54,855 nucleotides of DNA from Acidobacteriota bacterium. Lineage in GTDB: Bacteria > Acidobacteriota > Vicinamibacteria > Vicinamibacterales > UBA2999. Every line of letters starts with the position of its first letter. Within the stretch, counting starts at the first letter, position 1. Under the pieces are notes generated by a model. It had not been told where the DNA came from, did no database searches, and was given only the letters and a program-made list of their open reading frames with translations. Shown one piece after another: positions 26,004-34,932 of this stretch. The position numbers and the translations under genes were made by a program. The stretch is taken from NCBI GenBank assembly GCA_016213695.1, contig JACQZV010000017.1, positions 1-54,855 on the forward strand, given 5' to 3'.

Positions 26004-27383
26004 ATGCCCTCACGCCTCCCGTTCCGGACGCTTGCCGTCGCCATCGCTTTCGCACCGACGGCCGCGTTGGCCCAAGCACCGACCCCGTCACGCGCCACCA
26101 TCGTCGCGCGACTCGACTCCATCGCCGAGTCGGGCGTCAAGGCGGGTCGTGTCGTAGGCCTGACCGTGGCCGTCCTGCAGGGCGATGACACCCTCCTGCT
26201 CAAGGGCTACGGCAAGGCGGACGTTGAGCTGAACGTGCCGACGCCGGCGAACGCGGTGTACGAGATCGGCTCGGTGACGAAGCAATTCACCGCGGCGGCG
26301 ATCCTGCAATTGCGCGACGCGGGCAAGCTCGACCTCGACGCCGACATGAGCCGCTACCTGCCCGACTTTCCGATGCAGGGGCGCAAGATCAGCGTGCGCC
26401 GCCTGCTTGACCACACATCGGGCATCAAGGGCATCACCGAGCTGTCGGAGTTCCCCGACCTCAGCCGTCGCGCCTTGCCGCGTGACTCGGCCATCGCGCT
26501 CATCGCGCGCCAGCGGTTCGAGTTCGAGCCTGGTGAAGCGCAGGTCTACAACAATTCGGCGTACATCCTGCTCGGATTGATCATCGAGAAGCAGAGCGGG
26601 ATGTCGTACGAGGACTACATCGAGAAGAACATCTTCGCCAAGCTCGGCATGACCCGGTCGCGCTACTGCAACAACACCGAAGTTGTCGAGGGCCGGGCGC
26701 ATGGCCACACCTACGCCGGGCGCGAGCTGCGGCTCGCCGACTACGCCGACCTGCGCTGGCCGTACGCGGCGGGGTCGCTCTGCTCCACGGCCGGCGACAT
26801 GGTCACGTGGCTGCAGGCGCTGCACGGCGGCAAGGTCCTGTCGGCGAAGTCCTACACCGAGATGACCACTCCGGCCAGGCTCGCCGACGGCACGCCGACA
26901 CGGTATGGCATGGGCATCTCGCTCGCGAATGATCCGCGCGGCGTCCGCCTGATCAGCCATGGCGGGGCGATCGAGGGCTTCCTGTCGCACGCGAGCTGGT
27001 ATCCCGACCAGCGCGTCACCGTCGTGGTGCTGATGAACAGCACGGGTCCGATCTCGCCGGCCGGGCTGGCGAGCGAACTCGCGGCGCAGATCATACCGCC
27101 CGTGAGCCGTCCGGTGCGACCGTTCGCCGGCAACGCATCGGCGCTGGTCGGCACGTACACCGGCCCCGGACGCGGGCGGCCGATGACCGTCGTGATCACC
27201 AAGGGGAGCGACGGCGGCATCCTCGTGTCACCTGGCGGCGTGCCCGCACGGCCCGCGGCCTGGGTGGAGAGGCTCACGTTCCAGTCGGGTCCCATGGAGA
27301 TCAGCTTCGACACGCGCCAGCCCGGCGCGCCGGTGCTGCACGTCGATGGCGGGACCTCGCACTACGTCCTGAAGCGACAGTAG
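26004..27383 (+). CDS. Secreted class C beta-lactamase-like serine hydrolase
   Basis: 459 residues with a signal peptide (cleavage near ALAQ, residue 24). The active-site motifs of the serine beta-lactamase/AmpC-like family are present: SVTK (Ser90, Lys93), YNN (Tyr182) and HGG near residue 319. A C-terminal extension of about 90 residues (VGTYTGPGRGRPM onward) is the small beta domain of many such esterases/D-aminopeptidases. It acts in the periplasm on peptides, esters or beta-lactams. It lies 33 bases after gntR and 16 before the ABC ATPase. Confidence 0.92.
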   Translation: MPSRLPFRTLAVAIAFAPTAALAQAPTPSRATIVARLDSIAESGVKAGRVVGLTVAVLQGDDTLLLKGYGKADVELNVPTPANAVYEIGSVTKQFTAAAILQLRDAGKLDLDADMSRYLPDFPMQGRKISVRRLLDHTSGIKGITELSEFPDLSRRALPRDSAIALIARQRFEFEPGEAQVYNNSAYILLGLIIEKQSGMSYEDYIEKNIFAKLGMTRSRYCNNTEVVEGRAHGHTYAGRELRLADYADLRWPYAAGSLCSTAGDMVTWLQALHGGKVLSAKSYTEMTTPARLADGTPTRYGMGISLANDPRGVRLISHGGAIEGFLSHASWYPDQRVTVVVLMNSTGPISPAGLASELAAQIIPPVSRPVRPFAGNASALVGTYTGPGRGRPMTVVITKGSDGGILVSPGGVPARPAAWVERLTFQSGPMEISFDTRQPGAPVLHVDGGTSHYVLKRQ

Positions 27384-27399
27384 GCGGCGCGCACAGACG

Positions 27400-28383
27400 A
27401 TGACTGCCCCCAATTATCTGCGGCTCGAACGCCGCGACTCGCCCGCGCCGCCCGCCCCGCCAGCTGTCTCGGATTTCGTGATCGAGACGGACGGACTCGA
27501 CTTGTGCTACGGACGCAAGAAGGCGCTGGACCGGCTGTCGCTGCGCATCCCGCGCGGTCGCATCCATGCCATCGTCGGTGCCAACGGGGCCGGCAAGTCC
27601 TCCTTATTCCGCATCCTGCTCGGCGTGCAGTCTCCAAACACCGGCCGGGCGACGATCCTTGGCCACGACTGCACCGCACTCACCGAGCGCGAGCGGGCGC
27701 GCATCGGGTTCGTCAACGAGGAACACAGCTTGCCCTCGTGGCTGCGAGTGGACGAGTTGGTGGCCATGCAACGCCGCCTGTACCCGAACTGGGATGAGCG
27801 CCGCTTTCGACGCATCGTGGACCACTTCCACGTGCTGCCGGAGCAGCGCATCGCCGGGCTGTCGCGCGGCGAGCGGGCGGGCGTCAACCTAGCGATGGCA
27901 CTGGCCCAGCAGCCGGAACTGCTGATCCTTGACGAACCGACCCTGGGCCTCGATGTCGTGGCCAAGCGCGCGTTTCTGGAGGTCGTGCTCGATTCGGTCG
28001 ATGACGGCGGCACCACCATCATCTACTGCTCGCATCAGATGGATGAGATTGAGCGGCTCGCGGACAACCTCATTATCCTCGAGCGCGGGAGACTCGTGCA
28101 CATGTCGCCGCCCGACGAGTTCTGCGAGCGAGTCTCCGCGTGGGTCGCCGAATTTGCGTTCACTCGGCCGGAACCCGGGCTGCTGCCGGGCGTGCTCCAG
28201 GTGCAACAGATCGACGGCTTGACCCACTACCTGGTGCTGGACCAGGACGAGCGATTCAGCGCCCTGCTGCAGGCCCGCGGCGCCCGTCGCCACCATCGCG
28301 GCGAGGTGAACCTGGACCGCGCCGTGAATGCCTTTCTTTCCCGCAACCACGCGACGCCTGCGCCGGACGCCCCGCTGCCATGA
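27400..28383 (+). CDS. ABC transporter ATP-binding protein
   Basis: 327 residues. After a Pro-rich start of about 25 residues comes the ATPase: Walker A GANGAGKS (60-67), signature LSRGERAGV (variant with E for Q), Walker B LLILDEPTLGLD, H-loop CSHQMDEIERL. The C-terminal 90 residues are a YtrB-like extension. It energises the permease whose ATG overlaps its stop (ATGA). Confidence 0.92.
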   Translation: MTAPNYLRLERRDSPAPPAPPAVSDFVIETDGLDLCYGRKKALDRLSLRIPRGRIHAIVGANGAGKSSLFRILLGVQSPNTGRATILGHDCTALTERERARIGFVNEEHSLPSWLRVDELVAMQRRLYPNWDERRFRRIVDHFHVLPEQRIAGLSRGERAGVNLAMALAQQPELLILDEPTLGLDVVAKRAFLEVVLDSVDDGGTTIIYCSHQMDEIERLADNLIILERGRLVHMSPPDEFCERVSAWVAEFAFTRPEPGLLPGVLQVQQIDGLTHYLVLDQDERFSALLQARGARRHHRGEVNLDRAVNAFLSRNHATPAPDAPLP

Positions 28384-30197
28384 ACGACCTCATTCGCTCG
28401 GAGTGGCGTCGGTTCCGCCGGCTTGCCCTTATTGTCGCGCTGTGCCACGGCGCCGCGCTGCTACTGATGTCGCGCGTGGTGGACGTGCCGCAACTCGGGT
28501 ACGAGGACCAGGGCGCGATGCTGGCTGTGTACATGCTGCTCGGCCTGACGCTCGCGTTGTTGCAGGTCGGCAGTTACCGCCAGACCAGCCGCTGGCTGTG
28601 GTTGATCCATCGGCCGCTGCCGCCGGCTCGCATCTTCGCCGCGCTGGCGCTGTCGGCGCTCGCCACGTTGGGCGTGGCGGTCGGCGCGCCCTTGCTCGTC
28701 TTCCTGGCCGCCACCCACGTCATCACCACCCAGGTGGTGGACACGCGCCATTACGTCGCGCTCTTGATTGCGCTGGCCTTCGTCATGATGGCCTGGCTGG
28801 CCGGGGCCCACGCATCGACCAGCCGCTCGCGGGCCGCGGTGGCCGTGTTGCTCGCACCGTTGATGCTCGCCCTGCACCTGGCATCGATCTGGTGGTTGCT
28901 GTTGCCGGTGCTCCTCTGCCTGGCGTGGCTCGTCTTCGTCGCGCGGCACAGCTTTCGCGCCGACCGCGCCGCCCCCATCGCCCGGCACGGCGTACTGCTG
29001 TTGACCGCGCTGCCGTTGCAACTCGGCTTCTTCCTGCTGCTGTTCCAGCTGAGCAAGCAGGGGCTGGCGCTCGCCGAACTGCTCGGTCGCAGCAGTCCCG
29101 GCCGGACGGTGCTCGCCACCGACACCGACGTCGACATAGGCGCGCTGCTGCGCAACCTCGGTCAGTCGTTCTTCCGGAAGGGGCTCGACGCCAGCCGCGA
29201 TGCGCGAGCTACCGCGTGGCGAGAACAGTTGCCCTTACTGCCGATGGCGGGGATCGAGCCGGACCTCGAGCGGTTCCCGGTGCGCCACCAGCTCGGCAAT
29301 GTCGCGGCGCCCCGGTGGGACGACAAGCGCAACATCAAGTGGACGTTCAGTCACGACCGCATGCAGTTCCTTGGCCGCGACGCGCTGTCAGGTGCCACGC
29401 GCGGTTGGTGGGGCACGGGTGGCCTCGGGTCACCAGAACGCTTCGCCGACGTACCGGCGTTTGGCATGACGCCGTCGATCCTGTACGCCATCGACGACGA
29501 TACCCAGCGTCAGCATGCGCTCGTCGAGTTGCCTCAAGGCGAATGGTTCACCGGCCGGCCGGTCCGGGCTCTGGATCGCCTGCTCCTGCTGTCCAACAAG
29601 CGACTGCTCTCGTACCGGCTCGATCGGGACGCGCCCGCCGCGTTCTCTCCCCCGAAGCTCGATTGGCAGCTACCGCTCGCCACGAAGGAGCCGGCGCCAC
29701 ACGTCAGCATCGTAGAATTGTTGGACGGCTGGCTCGTGTCCCTCTTCTACTCCGACTCGCGGGAGTTCGACGGATTCGATTCGCTCACCGATCCGTGGCA
29801 ACAGGTCGTCTTCGTCGACGCGGATGGCCGGTCCACGGTGGTCGCCGAGCGACGCGGTATCCACGACCACCACCTCAGCGTCACGGGCTCCGTGATGGTA
29901 CCGGTGGCGTCGTGGTGGGTTTCGCCGCCGCTCTACGCTCTAGCGCACGTTCCCGATCTTCTGGACACCGGGCTCACGCAGGCGCCGCGCTTCGACCCGC
30001 TGCCGCGGGTGCCGTTGTTCTATCCGCTCGCCCTTGGACTGATGCTGCTCTCGCTAGCGGCCGGCTACTGTTGGCTTCGCGGAACGAGAGTCAGCACCTC
30101 CCGCCGGCGCCTCTGGCTCGGCAGTTGCGCGCTCCTTGGCGTGCCAGCGTTCCTCAGCCTGATCTGCCTGGAACCGCGGACGACGGCGTGTCCCTGA
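28380..30197 (+). CDS. ABC permease with large extracytoplasmic domain
   Basis: 605 residues. The N-terminal 230 residues carry six membrane helices in an ABC-2-like arrangement (MNDLIRSEWRRFRRLALI; LLGLTLALLQVGSYRQTSRWLWL). A long soluble stretch of roughly 300 residues (about 240-545) follows, with aromatic and Asp-rich beta segments reminiscent of a propeller or carbohydrate/peptide-binding fold, then two C-terminal helices. This layout is unusual for an ABC-2 permease. It overlaps the ATPase gene by four bases and the peptidase gene by ten. Confidence 0.8.
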   Translation: MNDLIRSEWRRFRRLALIVALCHGAALLLMSRVVDVPQLGYEDQGAMLAVYMLLGLTLALLQVGSYRQTSRWLWLIHRPLPPARIFAALALSALATLGVAVGAPLLVFLAATHVITTQVVDTRHYVALLIALAFVMMAWLAGAHASTSRSRAAVAVLLAPLMLALHLASIWWLLLPVLLCLAWLVFVARHSFRADRAAPIARHGVLLLTALPLQLGFFLLLFQLSKQGLALAELLGRSSPGRTVLATDTDVDIGALLRNLGQSFFRKGLDASRDARATAWREQLPLLPMAGIEPDLERFPVRHQLGNVAAPRWDDKRNIKWTFSHDRMQFLGRDALSGATRGWWGTGGLGSPERFADVPAFGMTPSILYAIDDDTQRQHALVELPQGEWFTGRPVRALDRLLLLSNKRLLSYRLDRDAPAAFSPPKLDWQLPLATKEPAPHVSIVELLDGWLVSLFYSDSREFDGFDSLTDPWQQVVFVDADGRSTVVAERRGIHDHHLSVTGSVMVPVASWWVSPPLYALAHVPDLLDTGLTQAPRFDPLPRVPLFYPLALGLMLLSLAAGYCWLRGTRVSTSRRRLWLGSCALLGVPAFLSLICLEPRTTACP

Positions 30198-32335
30198 TCC
30201 GCCGAGCCGGGCGAGCGCCTGGCCTTCGCGGAGTGGCGGTCATCGTCGCGCTAGTGGCCGTGCCCCACGCCGCCCAAGCGGCCGTACAGGCGGCCGATCC
30301 GGTTGCCGCGGCGCGCGTGCTCCTGCGCAACGCAATGATGGAGGCGACGACTCGGCCGCGTCCCGCGATGACACCGCGCGCAAGCTTCTTGCTGCGCCGA
30401 GAGATCCTCGAGGTGCACCTCTCGCCGGATGGCCGTCACCTGTCGTTTCTCAGGCGGAATGAAGGCGGCGTTGACGTGATACTGCAGGACGCGGGCAGCG
30501 GCACCCAGACAAGGGTCGCCACCGGGTTGCAGCGCGCTGAAACCGCGTGGTCGGGGGATGGCCGTCGGCTATGGCTCGCCGACGAACAGGGCCTTGCCGT
30601 GATCGAGGAGGCAGGCCTGAGCCGGAGGCGCATTGTCAAGTGGGATACTCGAACGAAGCAGCGGCTGTGGGCGGTGGACGCGCGTGCACCGCGGTACGCG
30701 ATCGTCTACGAGCAGGATCTTCTGCGTGGCGTGGCGCGTCACCGCTACCTGCGCGTCGACGCCGGAGGCACTTCCCAACTCTTGATCGAGTCCGCATGGC
30801 CATTGCGCAGCATGCTGCTGGATGCGAATGGCGAGCTCGCATTTACCGCGGCCTTCGACGGCGCACGGTACGAGACGGTCATTCGCCAGCACACCGCCAA
30901 GGGGCCGCGAGCCCTGCTGCGTTGCAGCAGCCTCGAGACGTGTCGACTGGTCGGCTACAACAAGGCGCAGCAGACGCTGTGGCTGCTGTCGCAGCATGAC
31001 GAAGACAAGCTGGCGCTGCGACGATGGCGGCGGGACGCGGGGCGCTGGGACACCGTGCACCGCGATCCGACGGGCGTCGCCGATGCCTATGCGGTGCTCT
31101 GGAGTGCCGCCCAGGAGGGCTGGCTCGCCATGGCGTACCACGACGGAAGGCGTCGGTGGTACGGCAACTCCAACGGCGACTCCAACGGCAACTCCAACGG
31201 CAGTATCGACCGCACCACCGCAGTCTTGTCCGCGCTCGAGCGGCAACTGCCGGGGGCGAACCTGCAGCTCTCGGCGTCCGCCGATCACCGCGTGTGGCTG
31301 GTGGAGGCACAGCAGGGGGATCAGGCGCTGGATCGCTACTTCCTCTACCGGCCCGAACAGCGTCTGCTGCAGCCGCTGTTTGGGCGCGAGGACGCGGCGA
31401 CACGCATGCCGCCGCGGGGCGCCACGATGCACCCGGTCAGCTACCGCGCGCGCGACGGCATGCTGCTGCACGGCTACGTACTACTGCCCAGCGGCAGAGC
31501 GTCCGGCAAGACGCCGCTGATCGCCTGGCTGCACGGCGGCCCGATCACGCGCACGTACGACCAGTACGAGGCCAGCATGCAGCTGCTCGTCAACCGCGGC
31601 TGCGCGGTGTTCGTGCCCAACTTCCGCGCCTCGACCGGATACGGCCTAGACTATGTGCTCTCGGCGAGGGGCGATGTCGGCAACGGACGCGTGCTGGCGG
31701 ACATCCTCGACGGCATGGATTTCCTGTTGGCGCTGGGCGTTGGGAATCGCGACCAACAAGCAGTCATGGGGCTGTCCTTCGGTGGATATGCCAGCCTGCT
31801 GGCGGTCAGCCATCAGCCAACGCGATTCCGCTTCGCCTTTGCGGGCGTGCCGCCGACGGACTATGGCTGGATCAAGCAGTGGCAGGCCGAGCATGACAGC
31901 GATGAGTTGCGCGCCGGAGGCCCTCCGTTGTCGCTGCAGTTCCAGCAGCTGGGCTTTCGGTACACGGACGCCACGTGGCGGCAGCAGATGCAGCGCGAGT
32001 CGCCGCTGGCGACCGTGCGGGCGTTGCAGGCGCCGGTCTACATATGGGCCGGCGCGCGCGACGACCGCGTGCCACTAAAGAGCATCGTGCAGTACGCCAG
32101 CAACGCGCGCCGGCTCGGCAAGTCGCTGACCCTGCTCATTGATCCCGACGGCGCACACGGCCCCACCAGCGTCCTGGGGACCGAGGCAAGCCTCTACCTG
32201 ATCGAGCTCGCCGCGCACCGGCATTTCGGCGGCGGGTTGTCGCCGGTTTCGCCGGAACTGCAGGCGTTCCTGCGCCGGAATCTCCGCATGGACGCGGACC
32301 CCGCGGCGCGGACAGCCGTGCAACGCCCGCGATAG
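30188..32335 (+). CDS. S9-family prolyl oligopeptidase
   Basis: 715 residues from a GTG that overlaps the permease end by ten bases. A signal peptide follows (RRAGRAPGLRGVAVIVALVAVPHAAQA). The N-terminal propeller (about residues 55-400) precedes the catalytic alpha/beta-hydrolase domain: nucleophile Ser530 in GLSFGGYAS, Asp in GARDDRVP and His in DGAHGPT. It cuts peptides after Pro or Ala in the periplasm. A short NSNGDSNGNSNGS linker lies near residue 326. Sharing an operon with an ABC transporter and a SxxK hydrolase suggests peptide defence or processing. Confidence 0.93.
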   Translation: MSLIRRAGRAPGLRGVAVIVALVAVPHAAQAAVQAADPVAAARVLLRNAMMEATTRPRPAMTPRASFLLRREILEVHLSPDGRHLSFLRRNEGGVDVILQDAGSGTQTRVATGLQRAETAWSGDGRRLWLADEQGLAVIEEAGLSRRRIVKWDTRTKQRLWAVDARAPRYAIVYEQDLLRGVARHRYLRVDAGGTSQLLIESAWPLRSMLLDANGELAFTAAFDGARYETVIRQHTAKGPRALLRCSSLETCRLVGYNKAQQTLWLLSQHDEDKLALRRWRRDAGRWDTVHRDPTGVADAYAVLWSAAQEGWLAMAYHDGRRRWYGNSNGDSNGNSNGSIDRTTAVLSALERQLPGANLQLSASADHRVWLVEAQQGDQALDRYFLYRPEQRLLQPLFGREDAATRMPPRGATMHPVSYRARDGMLLHGYVLLPSGRASGKTPLIAWLHGGPITRTYDQYEASMQLLVNRGCAVFVPNFRASTGYGLDYVLSARGDVGNGRVLADILDGMDFLLALGVGNRDQQAVMGLSFGGYASLLAVSHQPTRFRFAFAGVPPTDYGWIKQWQAEHDSDELRAGGPPLSLQFQQLGFRYTDATWRQQMQRESPLATVRALQAPVYIWAGARDDRVPLKSIVQYASNARRLGKSLTLLIDPDGAHGPTSVLGTEASLYLIELAAHRHFGGGLSPVSPELQAFLRRNLRMDADPAARTAVQRPR
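31163..31198 (+). repeat. In-frame 12-base tandem repeat
   Basis: Three copies of GGCRACTCCAAC encode a Gly-Asn/Asp-Ser-Asn repeat within the propeller part of the S9 peptidase. It is a simple repeat prone to length change and probably forms a flexible loop. Confidence 0.85.
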
Positions 32336-32353
32336 CGCGCCGGCGTGGCGACG

Positions 32354-33802
32354 TCAACGCCCCCGAGGTGCAGACACCTTCTCGAGCGCCCGTTCCAGTT
32401 CCACGCACAGCACGTCAATGTCGGCTCGAGTCGAGTCGTCGTGCGTGATGCATGCGCGCAGAACCGGCCCTTCGGGCAGCGAGGCCGGCGAAATCCACGC
32501 CCGCCCGCGCACTGCCACCTGCCGCGCGACGAGCGCGACGGCATCGGGCTGCTTGAGCGTCTTGTGCGTGAAGCACACCAGCGGCAGTGGCGACTGGTTC
32601 ATGATGGTCCAGCCAGCACGCACGAGGCGTTGCCGCAGGTAGTCCGCCACGCCGAGTTGCCTCTCCACCCGCGCCGCGACCCCGCCCTGCCCCACCACGG
32701 CGAGCGTGAGGAATACCTTGAGCCCGATGAAGCGGCGGGACCATTGCAGGGACATGCGGTAGAGATCGTCACCTTCGTCCGTCTCCTTGGGGACGTAGGC
32801 CGTTTCGACGTCAAAGAGCGTGCGCAGCACATCAGGCCGCCGGCAGAAGAACATGCCGGCCCCCATCGGCACCGACAGCCACTTGTGGGCATCCCAGGTG
32901 ACCGAGTCGGCGCGCGCGATGCCGCGGAGGTGCGGCCGCAGCTGCTCGGAGAAGCCTGCCGCACCGCCCCACGCGGCGTCCACGTGAAACCAGGCCGAGT
33001 GCGCGCGCGCGATCTCCGCGATGCCGACGAGATCGTCGATGGCGCCCGAGGTGGTAGTCCCGATCGTGCCCACGATCATGAGCGGCGTACGCCCGGAGGC
33101 CACGTCCGTCGCGACGGTCACGCGCAGGGCTTGCAGGTCCATCTGATGGCGCGCGTTGCACGGGATCGTCCGGAGCACGCGGTTGCCCAGTCCCGCGACG
33201 CGCACCGCCTTGTGCATGGAGTGATGCGCCTGCGAGGACACGTACACCGCGCCGCGCGCGGCCCCCTCTCCCACCCCGTCCTCTATGGCACGGGGATAGG
33301 CGGTCGCAACCGCCACCAGAAGCGCCGTCAGATTCGCTTCGCTGGCGCCTGAGGTGAAGTGCGCGGCGCCGGCCTCATACCCGATCGCCTTGGAGAGGAA
33401 TTGCAGCGTATGCGTCTCAATCTCACTGGCCGCCGGGGCGTGCCACCAGGCGCCGAGCTGGGGATTGTAGAGGGCCGCCAGGGTGTCGGCCCAGATGCCG
33501 GCCTCGTGTACCCCCGGGACAAACAACCCGAAGTACCGGGGATGGGTCGCGTGCAGCGTCCAGTGCCGCAGCATATCGGCCACGTCGCGGAGCGCCTCGG
33601 CCAGTGGGACCTGGTGGGCAAAGGTGTACGGCTCGAGCCGGCGACGGATCTCGGCGCTCGACACCTTCGGCGCCACGCGCAGTGTTCGCGGATCGTCGCG
33701 GAATGCCTTTATTTCCTGTGCCATGAACTGCGCTGGAGTCAGCGGGGGGGCGTTGGCTGCCATGGGTTGTGGTTCTCGGATAGGATCAAGCCGCCACTTC
33801 AT
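32354..33802 (-). CDS. PLP-dependent aromatic/amino-acid decarboxylase
   Basis: 482 residues of the group II pyridoxal-phosphate decarboxylases (DDC/TyrDC/GadB-like). Lys307 in SVTWDAHKWLSVP binds PLP, Asp275 in HVDAAWGG holds the pyridine nitrogen and His193 in SSQAHHS stacks on the ring. HFTSGASEANLTALL is the cofactor phosphate region. It converts an amino acid to an amine and CO2 in the cytoplasm; the substrate (aromatic amino acid or other) cannot be read. The start may be Met14 (33763). It is convergent with the S9 peptidase gene, 18 bases apart. Confidence 0.92.
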   Translation of the reverse strand: MKWRLDPIREPQPMAANAPPLTPAQFMAQEIKAFRDDPRTLRVAPKVSSAEIRRRLEPYTFAHQVPLAEALRDVADMLRHWTLHATHPRYFGLFVPGVHEAGIWADTLAALYNPQLGAWWHAPAASEIETHTLQFLSKAIGYEAGAAHFTSGASEANLTALLVAVATAYPRAIEDGVGEGAARGAVYVSSQAHHSMHKAVRVAGLGNRVLRTIPCNARHQMDLQALRVTVATDVASGRTPLMIVGTIGTTTSGAIDDLVGIAEIARAHSAWFHVDAAWGGAAGFSEQLRPHLRGIARADSVTWDAHKWLSVPMGAGMFFCRRPDVLRTLFDVETAYVPKETDEGDDLYRMSLQWSRRFIGLKVFLTLAVVGQGGVAARVERQLGVADYLRQRLVRAGWTIMNQSPLPLVCFTHKTLKQPDAVALVARQVAVRGRAWISPASLPEGPVLRACITHDDSTRADIDVLCVELERALEKVSAPRGR

Positions 33803-34067
33803 GACCTAGGAGTGGACGGCCGCCCCCAGACGTTTCTGCCAAGACCGCGGGTGGATCGTTTCCCGACCTCAGCACGCATCAACACTCACCGACGAGGCCG
33901 GAGGTGTCCCTGAGTCTCTCGCCAGAGATGCCGTCTCCGCGCCCATCAACAGGATGCCGAACGCACGGAGCATGAAGCCCGATCGGAGAACGCGCACGCC
34001 AACGGCAAAGCCAGAGACCCAGGGACATGCCAGACTCCAGCAACGCGCGCCTGGCGCTGCGCGGCCT

Positions 34068-34754
34068 TCATGCGCGCTGGGCCACTCGCGCCGTCGACGG
34101 GGCAACGCCCTTCACGATCAGCCAGAGCCCCAGCGGCACCTCGAACAGCAACATCGGCATCCAGATGTACTGCGTCACAGGACCGCGCAGCAGTCCGGCA
34201 AGCTGCAGCGGCAGGCACACCACGAGCAGAACTGATGCGAGCACGCCAAGCCAGGCGAGTCCCGCAGGGACCATCCGGCCACGGAGCAGCAACCAGGAAA
34301 AGAGCGTGCTGCCGATGGCGAAGAACGTGGCGCTGGCGTTGAACGAACCTTCCAGCTTGAAGAAGTAGGCACCGAGCGCGGCCCGCGCCCCCGCGTCGAG
34401 ACCCGCCGCGTCCGTTGCCGTCGCGAGCCAGAGCAGGCCGAGCGTCCGCGAGAAGTCCATGCCGCAGATACCCTCAGCGACACGGCAGGTGAGGCCGATC
34501 ATCGCAAGGTCGGCATCCTGTTCCTTGGTGATCGCATAGAGCGTGACCGCCAACACCAGCGCCGACAGATTGCCGACGAGCGTCAGCAGGATCGCGAAGC
34601 GCGCGTCCGTGGCGTGCTGGGCGAGGCCGGCGAGTTGGTCCACCACTTCCACGCCGGCGGTCGCCCGCGACCAGAGCCGCAGGCCGAGGAGCCCGACCGC
34701 GATGTAGACCAGGAATGTGGCTCCGGCAATGCGAGCGTTCGTCGAACGGGTCAT
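34068..34754 (-). CDS. DUF4386 membrane protein
   Basis: 228 residues with six membrane segments, opening STNARIAGATFLVYIAVGLLGL and containing the DUF4386 features of a first extracytoplasmic loop followed by ARFAILLTLVGNLSALVLAVTLYAI and a C-terminal PAGLAWLGVLASVLLVVC. Function of the family is unknown. The ATG at 34754 has GGAG five bases upstream. Conserved element C lies 70 bases upstream. One of four DUF4386 genes in the window. Confidence 0.85.
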   Translation of the reverse strand: MTRSTNARIAGATFLVYIAVGLLGLRLWSRATAGVEVVDQLAGLAQHATDARFAILLTLVGNLSALVLAVTLYAITKEQDADLAMIGLTCRVAEGICGMDFSRTLGLLWLATATDAAGLDAGARAALGAYFFKLEGSFNASATFFAIGSTLFSWLLLRGRMVPAGLAWLGVLASVLLVVCLPLQLAGLLRGPVTQYIWMPMLLFEVPLGLWLIVKGVAPSTARVAQRA

Positions 34755-34824
34755 GCGCGCTCCGTCGGTCTGGCGTTGCCTGCGCTCCACCTCATCCAGC
34801 GCGCACGGGTCGTGCGCATTGCTG

Positions 34825-34844
34825 TGCTATTGGTACCCCATATG
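34825..34844 (-). promoter_or_regulatory. Conserved 20-base element, copy C
   Basis: TGCTATTGGTACCCCATATG (read on +), 70 bases upstream of the DUF4386 gene; TGG-TACC-CCA is its palindromic core. Confidence 0.6.
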
Positions 34845-34932
34845 ACGCTAACATTGCGTCAACCCGCATGCAATAGGAGTGTCGGCCGCGCCACCACCGT
34901 CGCGAGGACATTGGCCGTCACTCCTGGCATGG

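Noticed and set aside
33869-34105. 78-residue minus-strand frame after the DUF4386 gene
   Set aside because: It has a hydrophobic patch but no start signal or family, and it overlaps the DUF4386 stop region.
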